A stretch of DNA of 64,000 nucleotides, from contig NZ_BMUY01000003.1 in the NCBI RefSeq assembly GCF_014650435.1, positions 186,001 through 250,000 of the forward strand. The letters are read 5' to 3'. This DNA is from Streptomyces tendae. GTDB lineage: Bacteria; Actinomycetota; Actinomycetes; Streptomycetales; Streptomycetaceae. The translations under genes were made by a program, and so were the position numbers. Position 1 is the first letter of the stretch. Every line of letters begins with the position of its first letter. This document shows positions 1 to 12,414 of this stretch, in pieces. Below the pieces are notes generated by a model. The model was not told the DNA's origin. It did not search any database and saw only the letters and a list, made by a program, of their open reading frames with translations.

Positions 1-243
1 GTGCCCAGGATGCGTGGCAGCCGGGCAGCTCGGCCGTTCGGTCCCCGTCCAGGCAGCACGTCGCACCTCCATAACGGCGCGACAGCATCGTCGCGCTGGC
101 GTGATGTTAGCCACATCACCGACGTGGAGTCAGTACCCAGGACGAGACCTTTCCGTGACCATCACAGATATATGGCCGGTATATGACGGGGTCCCGCCCA
201 CCGGTTTCCGGCGGGCGGGACCTCAAACCGCTGATTCGGCTGG
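1..243. other. Left-edge non-coding stretch
   Basis: I see no supported gene here. Both strands carry only short open frames with no family resemblance and no ribosome-binding site. The only clear structure is the hairpin at 190-222 just after the leuA stop. The gene on the far side of leuA lies outside the window. Confidence 0.5.
190..222 (-). terminator. Stem-loop downstream of leuA
   Basis: Perfect inverted repeat GGTCCCGCCC / GGGCGGGACC with a 13-nt spacer that includes further pairing, beginning 22 nt after the leuA stop codon. There is no clear T-tract, as is usual for streptomycete terminators. It is placed to end leuA transcription. Confidence 0.7.
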
Positions 244-3388
<3,145 letters not shown>

Positions 3389-3409
3389 TTCCGTACTAGA
3401 CACGGGTCC

Positions 3410-3676
3410 ATGCGGATTCAGGTGAGGCGCACAGGAGGCTTCGCGGGCATCGAACGCCACGCGGAGGTCGAGACCGCGGGACGCCCCGACGCGGACGAGT
3501 GGCACGCCCTGGCCGAGCGGGCGGTCGCCGACGGCCGGAGCACCCCACCGGTCGGGGTGCCGGACGGGTTCAGCTATCAGCTCACCGTGGACGACAGGAC
3601 GGTCTACGCCGCCGATCCCCGGCTGACGGAGGAGCAGCGCGCGCTGATCTCCCGGGTGCTGAAGGAGGGTGCGTAA
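3410..3676 (+). CDS. Emfourin-type inhibitor of the M4 protease
   Basis: An 88-residue acidic protein starting MRIQVRRTGGFAGIERHAEV, the arrangement of the emfourin (protealysin inhibitor) family: an N-terminal strand with GGFAGI, a central helix (WHALAERAV) and a C-terminal FSYQLTVDDRTVY hairpin. It lies 21 bp downstream of the M4 protease, the standard operon partner position. It probably binds the protease active site in the cytoplasm and keeps it inactive. No SD precedes the ATG; TAGACA ends 7 nt upstream, so it may also have a leaderless promoter of its own. Function is inferred from family pattern and context. Confidence 0.75.
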   Translation: MRIQVRRTGGFAGIERHAEVETAGRPDADEWHALAERAVADGRSTPPVGVPDGFSYQLTVDDRTVYAADPRLTEEQRALISRVLKEGA

Positions 3677-3706
3677 GCCGGCCGAGTCGGTTGTCGCGCA
3701 CGGGCG

Positions 3707-3736
3707 TTGACTTCCCTTACCGGGGGTACGGATGAT
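3707..3736 (+). promoter_or_regulatory. Promoter for the GH1 gene (leaderless)
   Basis: TTGACT at 3707-3712 and GATGAT at 3731-3736 are separated by 18 nt. The -10 box ends 6 nt before the ATG at 3743, so transcription would begin at or next to the start codon. There is no Shine-Dalgarno in front of this gene, which agrees. Confidence 0.5.
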
Positions 3737-3742
3737 CCGCGC

Positions 3743-5104
3743 ATGGCGACTGACGACGCGATGCCGACGCATCCGATGCCGGCGAAGCCGATGCCGCGGT
3801 TCCCTGACGGCTTCCTGTGGGGCGTGTCCACGTCCGCGCACCAGATCGAGGGCGCGGCCGGGCTGCGCGGGCCGTCCGTGTGGGACGCCTTCACGGCGGA
3901 GCCCGGCCGGGTGAAGGACGGCTCGACGGCGGCGGTGGCCTGCGACCACTACCACCGCTACCGCGAGGACGTGGCCCTGCTCGCGGACCTCGGCGTGGAC
4001 GCCTACCGCTTCTCGGTCTCCTGGCCCCGGGTGGACTCCCCCGGCGGCCTGGACTTCTACGACCGCCTGGTGGACGAGCTGTGCGCGGCGGGGGTGCGCC
4101 CGGTGCCGACCCTCTTCCACTGGGACCTGCCGGCGGGCCTGGACTGGCTGGAACGGGACACGGCCGCCCGGTTCGCCGAGTACGTGTCCCTCGTCGCGGA
4201 GCGCCTCGGCGACCGGGTCGGCAAGTGGATCACCCTCAACGAACCCGCCGAGCACACCCTGCTCGGCCACGCCCTGGGTGTCCACGCCCCCGGCCGCGAG
4301 CTGCTGTTCGACGCCCTGCCGGCCGCCCACCACCAGCTCCTCGCGCACGGCCTGGCGGTACGGGCGCTGCGCGCGGCGGGGGCGACGGACGTCGGGATCG
4401 CCAACTCGCACGGGCCGACCTGGCCCGCCTCCGACGACCCGGCGGACCGGGAGGCGGCGGAGTTCTACGACCTCCTGCTGAACCGGACGTTCGCCGACCC
4501 GCTCCTCACCGGGCGGTACCCGGAGGGCATCGGCGATCTCATGCCGGGTTCCGCCGAAGGAGTCGAGGCCGACCTGGAGGTCATCGCCGAGCCGCTGGAC
4601 TGGTACGGGGTGAACTACTACGCGCCGACGCGGGTGGGCGCCCCGCAGGGTGCCGAGATCGAGTTCGGCGGGGTGACGCTCCCGGCCGAACTGCCCTTCT
4701 CGGTGCGCGAGATCGAGGGGCGGCCGCTGACGGACTTCGGCTGGCCGGTCGTCCCCGAGGGACTGACGGAGCTGCTCACCGGCTTCCGCGACCGCTACGG
4801 CGACCGGCTCCCGCCCGTCGTGATCACCGAGAACGGCTGCTCCTATGAGGGCCTCGACGACCGGGACCGCATCGCCTACCTCGACGGGCACGTGCGCGCC
4901 CTGCACCGGGCGATCGAGGCGGGCGTGGACGTGCGCGGTTACTTCGTGTGGTCGCTTCTGGACAATTTCGAGTGGGCCGAGGGGTACGCCCGCCGCTTCG
5001 GACTGGTCCACGTGGACTTCGAGACGCTCCGGCGGACGCCCAAGGCGTCGTACGGCTGGTTCCGGGATCTGCTCTGCGGGCAGCGGCGGGTACCGGTCGG
5101 ATAA
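3743..5104 (+). CDS. GH1 family beta-glucosidase
   Basis: Retaining glycoside hydrolase of family 1, 453 residues, the family's usual length. The N-terminal FPDGFLWGVSTSAHQIEG block is diagnostic; the acid/base is E167 in TLNEP and the nucleophile E363 in ITENG; WSLLDNFEWAEGY near the end contributes to the sugar-binding site. There is no signal peptide, so it acts on imported beta-glucosides such as cellobiose. No sugar ABC transporter is adjacent, unlike many streptomycete cellobiose loci. The start at 3743 follows a TTGACT/GATGAT promoter and lacks an SD. Substrate range cannot be fixed from sequence. Confidence 0.93.
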   Translation: MATDDAMPTHPMPAKPMPRFPDGFLWGVSTSAHQIEGAAGLRGPSVWDAFTAEPGRVKDGSTAAVACDHYHRYREDVALLADLGVDAYRFSVSWPRVDSPGGLDFYDRLVDELCAAGVRPVPTLFHWDLPAGLDWLERDTAARFAEYVSLVAERLGDRVGKWITLNEPAEHTLLGHALGVHAPGRELLFDALPAAHHQLLAHGLAVRALRAAGATDVGIANSHGPTWPASDDPADREAAEFYDLLLNRTFADPLLTGRYPEGIGDLMPGSAEGVEADLEVIAEPLDWYGVNYYAPTRVGAPQGAEIEFGGVTLPAELPFSVREIEGRPLTDFGWPVVPEGLTELLTGFRDRYGDRLPPVVITENGCSYEGLDDRDRIAYLDGHVRALHRAIEAGVDVRGYFVWSLLDNFEWAEGYARRFGLVHVDFETLRRTPKASYGWFRDLLCGQRRVPVG

Positions 5105-5208
5105 ACCCCTCGGTGCTGTCGGCGGGGAGTCGTACGCTGGAGTCAGCAGACACACCCGTCACGCGGCGACGCCGCAGAGGAGGACGAGCAGGCCTAGAGC
5201 GCCGGCCC

Positions 5209-6288
<1,080 letters not shown>

Positions 6289-6300
6289 ACCAGCACGACC

Positions 6301-6798
6301 ATGTCGATCGACGTCAACAACGAGTCCGGAACCGAGGTCGACGAGCAGGCGATCCTCGACATCGCCCGCTACGCACTCGCGCGGATGCGCATCCACCCGC
6401 TCTCCGAGCTCTCGGTGATCGTCGTGGACGCCGGCGCCATGGAGCAGTTGCACATCCAGTGGATGGACCTGCCGGGTCCCACCGACGTGATGTCCTTCCC
6501 GATGGACGAGCTGCGCCCGCCGTCCAAGGACGAGGAGGAGGCGCCGCAGGGGCTGCTCGGCGACATCGTGCTCTGCCCCGAGGTCGCCGCCAAGCAGGGC
6601 ACCGAGGCGCCGACGCAGCACTCCATGGACGAGGAGCTGCAGCTCCTGACCGTCCACGGGGTGCTGCACCTGCTCGGGTACGACCACGAGGAGCCGGACG
6701 AGAAGGCCGAGATGTTCGGTCTGCAGGCCGCGATCGTGGACGGCTGGCGTGCGGAGCGGGGCCTGACCGGCCCGTCCCCGGCCCCGACGGTCTCATGA
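6301..6798 (+). CDS. ybeY: Endoribonuclease YbeY
   Basis: Metal-dependent single-strand endoribonuclease of 165 residues that takes part in 16S rRNA 3'-end maturation and ribosome quality control. The zinc-binding signature [11 protein letters not shown] is complete, as is the upstream [11 protein letters not shown] block. The stop overlaps the next start (ATGA at 6795-6798), implying translational coupling to the CNNM gene. The phoH-ybeY-CNNM-era neighbourhood is widely conserved in bacteria. Confidence 0.96.
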   Translation: MSIDVNNESGTEVDEQAILDIARYALARMRIHPLSELSVIVVDAGAMEQLHIQWMDLPGPTDVMSFPMDELRPPSKDEEEAPQGLLGDIVLCPEVAAKQGTEAPTQHSMDEELQLLTVHGVLHLLGYDHEEPDEKAEMFGLQAAIVDGWRAERGLTGPSPAPTVS

Positions 6799-8099
6799 GC
6801 CTCCCGCTCGTCGCCGGCGCCGTCGCCCTGGTGGTGGTCGCCTGGCTGGCCGCGTGCGCGGAGGCGGGGCTCGCGAGGGTCTCCAGCTTCCGCGCCGAGG
6901 AGGCGGTACGGTCCGGGCGCCGGGGCGGCGAGAAGCTCGCCCAGGTCGCCGCGGACCCGACGCGCTACCTCAACGTGGCGCTGCTGGTCCGCGTCGCCTG
7001 CGAGATGGCGGCCGCCGCGCTGGTCACGTACGGCTGTCTGAGGGAGTTCGACGGCACCGGCGAGGCGCTGATCATCGCCATCGCGGTGATGGTGCTGCTC
7101 TCCTACGTCGCCGTCGGGGTCTCGCCGCGCACCATCGGGCGCCAGCACCCGCTGAACACGGCGACCGCGGCGGCGTACGTGCTGCTGCCGCTGGCCCGGA
7201 TCATGGGCCCGATCCCGTCGCTGCTCATCCTCATCGGCAACGCGCTCACCCCTGGCAAGGGCTTCCGCCGGGGCCCCTTCGCCTCGGAGGCGGAGCTGCG
7301 GGCGCTGGTGGACTACGCGGAGGCGGAGTCGCTGATCGAGGCCGAGGAGCGCCGCATGGTGCACTCGGTGTTCGAGCTGGGCGACACCCTCGTGCGGGAG
7401 GTCATGGTGCCGCGCACCGACCTCGTCGTCATCGAGCGCTACAAGACCATCCGGCAGGCGCTCACCCTCGCCCTGCGCTCCGGTTTCTCCCGGATACCGG
7501 TGACCGGTGACAGCGAGGACGACGTCGTCGGCATCGTGTACCTGAAGGACCTGGTCCGCAGGACGCACATCAGCCGGGACGCGGAGAGCGACCTCGTCTC
7601 CACCGCGATGCGCCCGGCGTCCTTCGTGCCGGACACCAAGAACGCCGGCGACCTGCTGCGCGAGATGCAGAAGGAACGCAACCACGTCGCCGTCGTCATC
7701 GACGAGTACGGCGGCACGGCCGGCATCGTCACCATCGAGGACATCCTGGAGGAGATCGTCGGCGAGATCACCGACGAGTACGACCGGGAGCTGCCGCCGG
7801 TGGAGGAGCTGGGCGGGGACCGTTTCCGGGTCACCGCGCGCCTGGACATCGGCGACCTGGGCGAGCTGTACGGCCTGGACGAGTACGACGACGAGGACGT
7901 GGAGACGGTGGGCGGTCTGCTCGCCAAGGCGCTGGGCCGGGTCCCGATCGCCGGGGCCTCGTCGATCGTGGAGCTGCCCGACGGCCGTGAGCTGCGGCTG
8001 ACGGCGGAGGCCGCGGCCGGCCGCCGGAACAAGATCGTGACGGTGCTGGTGGAGCCGGTCGCCGCGGCGAAGCCCGCCGAGGAGGCGGTGCCGGAATGA
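6795..8099 (+). CDS. CNNM/CorC-type CBS-domain membrane protein
   Basis: A 434-residue member of the hemolysin C/CNNM family: an N-terminal DUF21 membrane domain with four hydrophobic segments (to about 145), two CBS domains (about 190-320, with MVPRTDLV and a [25 protein letters not shown] block) and a C-terminal CorC/HlyC domain. Relatives move or sense magnesium or cobalt. It overlaps ybeY upstream and the MmcQ-like gene downstream by ATGA junctions, so all three are probably translated as a coupled unit. Confidence 0.92.
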   Translation: MSLPLVAGAVALVVVAWLAACAEAGLARVSSFRAEEAVRSGRRGGEKLAQVAADPTRYLNVALLVRVACEMAAAALVTYGCLREFDGTGEALIIAIAVMVLLSYVAVGVSPRTIGRQHPLNTATAAAYVLLPLARIMGPIPSLLILIGNALTPGKGFRRGPFASEAELRALVDYAEAESLIEAEERRMVHSVFELGDTLVREVMVPRTDLVVIERYKTIRQALTLALRSGFSRIPVTGDSEDDVVGIVYLKDLVRRTHISRDAESDLVSTAMRPASFVPDTKNAGDLLREMQKERNHVAVVIDEYGGTAGIVTIEDILEEIVGEITDEYDRELPPVEELGGDRFRVTARLDIGDLGELYGLDEYDDEDVETVGGLLAKALGRVPIAGASSIVELPDGRELRLTAEAAAGRRNKIVTVLVEPVAAAKPAEEAVPE

Positions 8100-8470
8100 C
8101 CCCCGGGGAGCTGCGCGACTTCTGTCTGTCCTTCAACGCCGCGGTGGAGGACTTCCCCTTCAACCCGGAGACCTCGGTCTTCAAGGTGCTGGGCAAGATG
8201 TTCGCGCTCACCTCCCTGGACGGACGGCCGCTCACCGTCAACCTCAAGTGCGACCCGGACGACGCGATCCGGCTGCGCGACGACCACCCGGGGCTGATCG
8301 TCCCCGGCTGGCACATGAACAAGCGGCACTGGAACACGGTGACGGTGGGCGCCGGGCCGGACGGAGGACGGCTCCCGGACCGTGTGGTCCGGGAGCTCGT
8401 GGAGGACTCGTACGACCTGGTCGTCGCCGGTCTACCGCGCGCGGAGCGGCTCCGCCTCGACCGTCCCTGA
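8096..8470 (+). CDS. MmcQ/YjbR-family protein
   Basis: A 124-residue protein with the MmcQ/YjbR fold signatures: VEDFPFNPETSVFKV at the N-terminus, NLKCDPDDAIRLRDDHPGL in the middle and WHMNKRHWNTV before the last helix (ELVEDSYDLVVAGL). The fold resembles a double-wing DNA-binding domain, but no molecular function is established. It is last in the phoH operon, overlaps the CNNM stop (8096-8099), and its 3' end overlaps the convergent MFS gene by 39 bp. Confidence 0.88.
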   Translation: MTPGELRDFCLSFNAAVEDFPFNPETSVFKVLGKMFALTSLDGRPLTVNLKCDPDDAIRLRDDHPGLIVPGWHMNKRHWNTVTVGAGPDGGRLPDRVVRELVEDSYDLVVAGLPRAERLRLDRP

Positions 8471-9898
8471 GCCCGCCGTACGGTTGCCGCGCAGCCCCAT
8501 CGCGACCAGTACGGCCGCCGCCAGCACGATCACCGCGTCCAGGACCAGCACCGTGTGGACGCCGGAGCGCAGGTCCGCGGCGGTGGTGGCCAGCACGCCG
8601 AGGAGCGGGATACCGACGGTGATGCCGACCTGCTGGGTGGAGGTGACCAGGCCGGTCGCCAGGCCCTGCTCCTCGTCGGGGACGCCGGAGGTGACGGTCA
8701 GGCCGTAGGAGATGATCGCGCCCAGGTGGCACATGCTGGCCAGCGAGACGGCGGCGGTGGCGAGGACCACCGACCAGCCGCCCTCCCCCAGCGCGAGCAG
8801 GGACAGGCCGAGGGCGCCCTGCCCGGCGAGGGAGCCGACCAGGGTGCGGCGGGCGCCGAAGCGGCCGATCACGCGCGGGGCGTACGAACCGGCCACCACC
8901 GACAGCACGCCCTGCACCCCGAAGACGAGACCGGTCTCGAAGGCGCTCAGGTGCAGGATCTCCTGGAGGTACAGGGTGAGCACGAAGACGACCGTCGACA
9001 TCATCGAGAAGGTGACGAGACCGCCCAGATTGCCCCACGCCACCGTGCGGCGGCGCAGCATCGGCAGCGAGACCAGCGGCGCCGCGCTGCGCGACTCGAC
9101 GGCCACGAAGGCGGCCAGGAGCAGCAGGCCCGCGGCGAGGGTGACGAGGACGTCGGTACGGCCGAAGCCGTGCTCGGCGGCCGTGGTCAGGGCGTAGATC
9201 AGGGAGAGCAGGCCGCCGGTGACGGTGACCGCGCCGGGGACGTCGAGGCGGGGCCGCTCCGGGGTCCGCGACTCGGGCAGCAGGCGGGGCGCGAGGGGCA
9301 GCACGACGAGTGCGAACAGGGCGAGCAGGCCCATCGTGGAGCGCCAGCTCAGCAGGTCGGTCAGGACGCCGCCGGCCACCATGCCGACGGTGAAGCCGAG
9401 CGAGAGCAGGGTGCCGGAGATGCCGAGGGCGCGGTCGCGGGCGGGGCCCTCCGGGAAGGTCGTGGTCAGCAGGGACATGCCGGTCGGGACGATGGCCGCC
9501 GCGCCGAGGCCCTGCAGGGCGCGTCCGGCGAGGAACGAGGCCGGGTCCCAGGCGAGGGTGGCAAGGAGGGAGGCGGCGCCGAAGAGCGCGAGCCCGGCGA
9601 GGAAGAGCCGGCGGCGGCCGTAGAGGTCGCCCATGCGGCCGAAGAGCAGCAGGAACCCGCCGGACGGCAGCGCGAACGCGGTGACCGCCCACTGCAGGGC
9701 GGAGGTGCTCATGCCGAGGTCAGCGCCGAGTACGGGCAGGGCGACGTTCAGGACCGAGAAGTCGAGCGCGACCATGAACTGGGCCGCGCAGAGCACGAAC
9801 AGGACCAGCCGGTCACGGGCGGAGAGCCGTGGAGCGGACGGTTCCGCCGCCGCGGGGGCCGGGGTGGGAGTCGGGGTGGTGTCGATCGCCATGGACAT
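8432..9898 (-). CDS. MFS multidrug-type efflux transporter
   Basis: A 488-residue major facilitator with about 14 hydrophobic segments, as in the DHA2 (EmrB/QacA) drug:H+ antiporters. Motif A (GRMGDLYGRRRLF) follows the second segment, and the RALQGLGAAAIVPTGMSLL stretch of segment 4 is typical. The ATG at 9898 is preceded by GAGG at suitable distance; the open frame upstream is not used. It is divergent from an XRE-type regulator, with a 19-bp inverted repeat (9943-9961) between them, suggesting ligand-responsive control of an export pump. Confidence 0.9.
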   Translation of the reverse strand: MSMAIDTTPTPTPAPAAAEPSAPRLSARDRLVLFVLCAAQFMVALDFSVLNVALPVLGADLGMSTSALQWAVTAFALPSGGFLLLFGRMGDLYGRRRLFLAGLALFGAASLLATLAWDPASFLAGRALQGLGAAAIVPTGMSLLTTTFPEGPARDRALGISGTLLSLGFTVGMVAGGVLTDLLSWRSTMGLLALFALVVLPLAPRLLPESRTPERPRLDVPGAVTVTGGLLSLIYALTTAAEHGFGRTDVLVTLAAGLLLLAAFVAVESRSAAPLVSLPMLRRRTVAWGNLGGLVTFSMMSTVVFVLTLYLQEILHLSAFETGLVFGVQGVLSVVAGSYAPRVIGRFGARRTLVGSLAGQGALGLSLLALGEGGWSVVLATAAVSLASMCHLGAIISYGLTVTSGVPDEEQGLATGLVTSTQQVGITVGIPLLGVLATTAADLRSGVHTVLVLDAVIVLAAAVLVAMGLRGNRTAGSGTVEAEPLRAR

Positions 9899-9942
9899 GA
9901 GCCTCGGGCCCCCGGAATAGTTGTGGGGAGACGCCGATTGTT

Positions 9943-9961
9943 CTGGTGGTGCCACCACCAG
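9943..9961. promoter_or_regulatory. Inverted repeat between MFS pump and regulator
   Basis: CTGGTGGT-GCC-ACCACCAG: 8-bp perfect arms around a 3-bp centre, lying 45 bp upstream of the MFS start and 35 bp upstream of the regulator start. It is well placed to be the operator of the divergent XRE regulator. Confidence 0.5.
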
Positions 9962-9995
9962 GCACCGGCGGGTTGGCTACGGGGGGAGTGCGTAC

Positions 9996-10889
9996 GTGCC
10001 GGACGTGATCACGAGGGCCGGGACCGCGGGCCGGGACCGGCGCCGCAGTGAGCTGCGGGAGTTCCTGATGAGCCGGCGGGCGCGGGTGTCCCCGGCCGAG
10101 GTCGGTCTGCCGGACGGCGGGGCGCGGCGCCGCACGCCGGGGCTGCGCCGCGAGGAGGTGGCCGTGCTCGCCGGGGTGGGCGCGTCCTGGTACCAGTGGC
10201 TGGAGCAGGGCCGCGACATCTCCGTCTCCCCGCAGGTCCTGGACGCGGTCGGCCGGGTGCTGCGGCTCAGCAACGCCGAGCGCCGCCACCTGTACGTGCT
10301 GGCCGGGCTGAATCCGCCCGCCGCCGAGGTGGAGCCGGCCAAACGGGACATGTGCGAGGGGCTGCGGCGGCTGATCGACACGTGGATGCCGTATCCGGCG
10401 CACATCATGGACCGGTACTACAACTGCGTCATGTACAACGACGCGGCGGCGTCGGTGCTGGGCATGCGGCCCGAGACGACGTGGAACTGCATCCTCGACT
10501 TCTTCACCGACCCCCTCTACCGCTCCCGCGCCCGCAACTGGGAGCGCAACGCGCGCACGGTCGTCGCCCAGTTCCGCGCGACCTGCTCGGCCAACCCGGA
10601 CGACGAGGGTTTCCAGCAGGTGCTGGCGGACCTGCGGGAGGCCAGTGCCGAGTTCGCCGCGCTGTGGGAGGAGCGGGACATCGAGGACGCGGGGCAGATC
10701 CGCAAGGAGCTGGACCATCCGCTGGTCGGTCTGCTGAGCCTGGAGTCGACGGCGCTGCGGGTGCCCGCGCGGCCGGACCTGACGATCGTGCTGCACACGC
10801 CGCTGGACGAGGCGAACACCGCGGCGAAGCTGGAGTGGCTGGCCTCACCGGAGGGCCGGCGCGGGGCGATGTACCCGGTGGCGGGGTGA
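9996..10889 (+). CDS. XRE-family regulator with MmyB-like domain
   Basis: A 297-residue DNA-binding protein with an N-terminal helix-turn-helix (about residues 12-85, with the family's TPGLRREEVAVLAGVGASWY and LEQGRDISVS signatures) and a C-terminal PAS-like MmyB domain (about 105-285, PAHIMDRYYNCVMYN). In this large actinobacterial family the C-terminal domain is thought to bind a small or fatty ligand. The GTG at 9996 follows GGGGGGAG with good spacing. It is divergent from the MFS pump and probably controls it and itself through the repeat at 9943-9961. Confidence 0.87.
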   Translation: MPDVITRAGTAGRDRRRSELREFLMSRRARVSPAEVGLPDGGARRRTPGLRREEVAVLAGVGASWYQWLEQGRDISVSPQVLDAVGRVLRLSNAERRHLYVLAGLNPPAAEVEPAKRDMCEGLRRLIDTWMPYPAHIMDRYYNCVMYNDAAASVLGMRPETTWNCILDFFTDPLYRSRARNWERNARTVVAQFRATCSANPDDEGFQQVLADLREASAEFAALWEERDIEDAGQIRKELDHPLVGLLSLESTALRVPARPDLTIVLHTPLDEANTAAKLEWLASPEGRRGAMYPVAG

Positions 10890-10959
10890 GAGCGGGCCGG
10901 TTTCCGGGTGGGCGCGGGCCGGTGACGGGGCGAGCGGGCCGGGGCCCGGCGGGGCTACG

Positions 10960-10965
10960 TATGCT
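10960..10965 (+). promoter_or_regulatory. -10 box of a leaderless start
   Basis: TATGCT ends 6 nt before the ATG at 10972, with no Shine-Dalgarno in between. I see no good -35 box. Confidence 0.4.
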
Positions 10966-10971
10966 CACCCC

Positions 10972-11328
10972 ATGACCACCGAGACTCCCGGCCTCGACCC
11001 CGAGGACCGCAAGATCGTCACCCTGGCCCGCTCTGCCCGCGCCCGCAACGGCGTGCCCGAGGGCGCGGCCGTACGCGACGAGACCGGCCGCACCTACGTC
11101 GCCGGCACCGTCGCCCTGGACTCCCTGAAGCTCAGCGCGCTGCGCACGGCGGTGGCGATGGCGGTGGCGTCCGGCGCGAAGTCGCTGGAGGCGGCGGCCG
11201 TGGTGACCGACGCGGAGTCGGCGTCGGAGGAGGATCGGGCGGCGGTGCGGGACCTGGGCGGAGCCGGAACGCCGGTGCTGGTGGCCGGTCCGGACGGCAC
11301 GGTCCGTGCCACGGTGAGCGCGGGCTGA
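10972..11328 (+). CDS. Cytidine-deaminase-fold protein lacking zinc ligands
   Basis: A 118-residue protein aligning in layout with small cytidine deaminases: TYVAGTVALDSLKLSALRTAVAMAVASG sits where the enzyme has its H/C-A-E motif, followed by the AAAVVTD strand. The PCxxC motif is absent too. The whole protein contains no cysteine and no histidine, so it cannot hold the catalytic zinc and is very unlikely to deaminate anything. It sits directly before era, where many bacteria carry a true cdd gene, which supports descent from cdd. The role is unknown; a structural or regulatory role is possible. Confidence 0.7.
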   Translation: MTTETPGLDPEDRKIVTLARSARARNGVPEGAAVRDETGRTYVAGTVALDSLKLSALRTAVAMAVASGAKSLEAAAVVTDAESASEEDRAAVRDLGGAGTPVLVAGPDGTVRATVSAG

Positions 11329-11383
11329 CCGCCGCGGGCCCGGCGGACGGCCACGGTGGTGCGGCGGGGCTTCGGGGATCAGG

Positions 11384-11389
11384 GACAAT
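11384..11389 (+). promoter_or_regulatory. -10 box of era (leaderless)
   Basis: GACAAT ends 7 nt before the era ATG at 11397. The ATG at 11388 falls inside this element and is therefore not taken as the start. The same GACAATGG-plus-start arrangement precedes hemW and the gene at 40951. Confidence 0.45.
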
Positions 11390-11396
11390 GGGCGCC

Positions 11397-12350
11397 ATGA
11401 GCGTTCGTACCCAGTCATCCGAAGAACCGGCCGAGGCTGTTCACCGGGCCGGCTTCGCCTGCTTCGTGGGCCGTCCCAACGCGGGCAAGTCCACCCTCAC
11501 GAACGCTCTGGTCGGGCAGAAGGTGGCGATCACCTCGAACCGCCCGCAGACCACCCGGCACACGGTGCGGGGCATCGTGCACCGCGAGGACGCCCAGCTG
11601 ATCCTGGTGGACACCCCGGGGCTGCACAAGCCGCGCACGCTGCTGGGCGAGCGGCTCAACGACGTGGTGCGCACCACGTGGGCCGAGGTGGACGTCATCG
11701 GCTTCTGCCTGCCGGCGAACGAGAAGCTGGGCCCCGGTGACCGCTTCATCGCCAAGGAGCTGGCCGGGATCAAGAAGACCCCGAAGGTCGCGATCGTCAC
11801 CAAGACCGACCTGGTGGACTCCAAGACGCTGGCCGAGCAGCTGATCGCGGTCGACCAGCTGGGCAAGGAGCTGGGGATCACCTGGGCGGAGATCGTCCCG
11901 GTGTCCGCCACGGCGAACCAGCAGGTGGACCTGCTCGCCGACCTCCTCACCCCGCTGCTGCCCGAGGGCCCGACGCTCTACCCCGAGGGCGACCTGACGG
12001 ACGAACCGGAGCAGGTCATGGTCGCCGAGCTGATCCGGGAGGCCGCGCTGGAGGGCGTACGCGACGAGCTGCCGCACTCCATCGCGGTGGTCGTCGAGGA
12101 GATGCTCCCGCGCGAGGACCGCCCGGCCGACAAGCCGCTCCTGGACATCCACGCCAACGTCTACATCGAGCGCCCCAGCCAGAAGGGCATCATCATCGGC
12201 CCCAAGGGCAAGCGCCTGAAGGACGTCGGCATCAAGTCCCGCAAGCAGATCGAGGCGCTCCTCGGGACTCCGGTCTTCCTGGACCTGCACGTGAAGGTCG
12301 CCAAGGACTGGCAGCGCGACCCGAAGCAGCTGCGGCGTCTCGGGTTCTGA
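11397..12350 (+). CDS. era: GTPase Era
   Basis: Ribosome-assembly GTPase that binds the 3' end of 16S rRNA, 317 residues. G1 is GRPNAGKST (25-33), G3 DTPGLH, and G4 reads TKTD in place of the usual NKxD. The C-terminal KH domain contains IIIGPKGKRLKDVG and the protein ends in the conserved DPKQLRRLGF. A near-copy of this last coding stretch follows the stop codon (12359-12390). Neighbours fit the conserved ybeY-cdd-era rRNA-maturation group. Confidence 0.96.
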   Translation: MSVRTQSSEEPAEAVHRAGFACFVGRPNAGKSTLTNALVGQKVAITSNRPQTTRHTVRGIVHREDAQLILVDTPGLHKPRTLLGERLNDVVRTTWAEVDVIGFCLPANEKLGPGDRFIAKELAGIKKTPKVAIVTKTDLVDSKTLAEQLIAVDQLGKELGITWAEIVPVSATANQQVDLLADLLTPLLPEGPTLYPEGDLTDEPEQVMVAELIREAALEGVRDELPHSIAVVVEEMLPREDRPADKPLLDIHANVYIERPSQKGIIIGPKGKRLKDVGIKSRKQIEALLGTPVFLDLHVKVAKDWQRDPKQLRRLGF

Positions 12351-12390
12351 GCCGCCCCCGACCCCGAGCAGCTGCGGCGGCTCGGGTTCC
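12317..12390 (+). repeat. Duplicated 3' end of era
   Basis: Two 32-nt copies, 12317-12348 and 12359-12390, match at 28 of 32 positions and lie 42 nt apart, exactly 14 codons. The first encodes DPKQLRRLGF followed by TGA; the second would read DPEQLRRLGF in the same frame after the stop. Two of the four differences fall in third codon positions, suggesting an old coding duplication now outside the gene. Confidence 0.75.
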
Positions 12391-12414
12391 GCGGCACCCC
12401 GGCGGCTCCCGCTG

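Noticed and set aside
11388..11396. Upstream ATG as start of era
   Set aside because: It lies in the GACAAT box and would leave no room for a promoter or SD; the conserved start follows at 11397.
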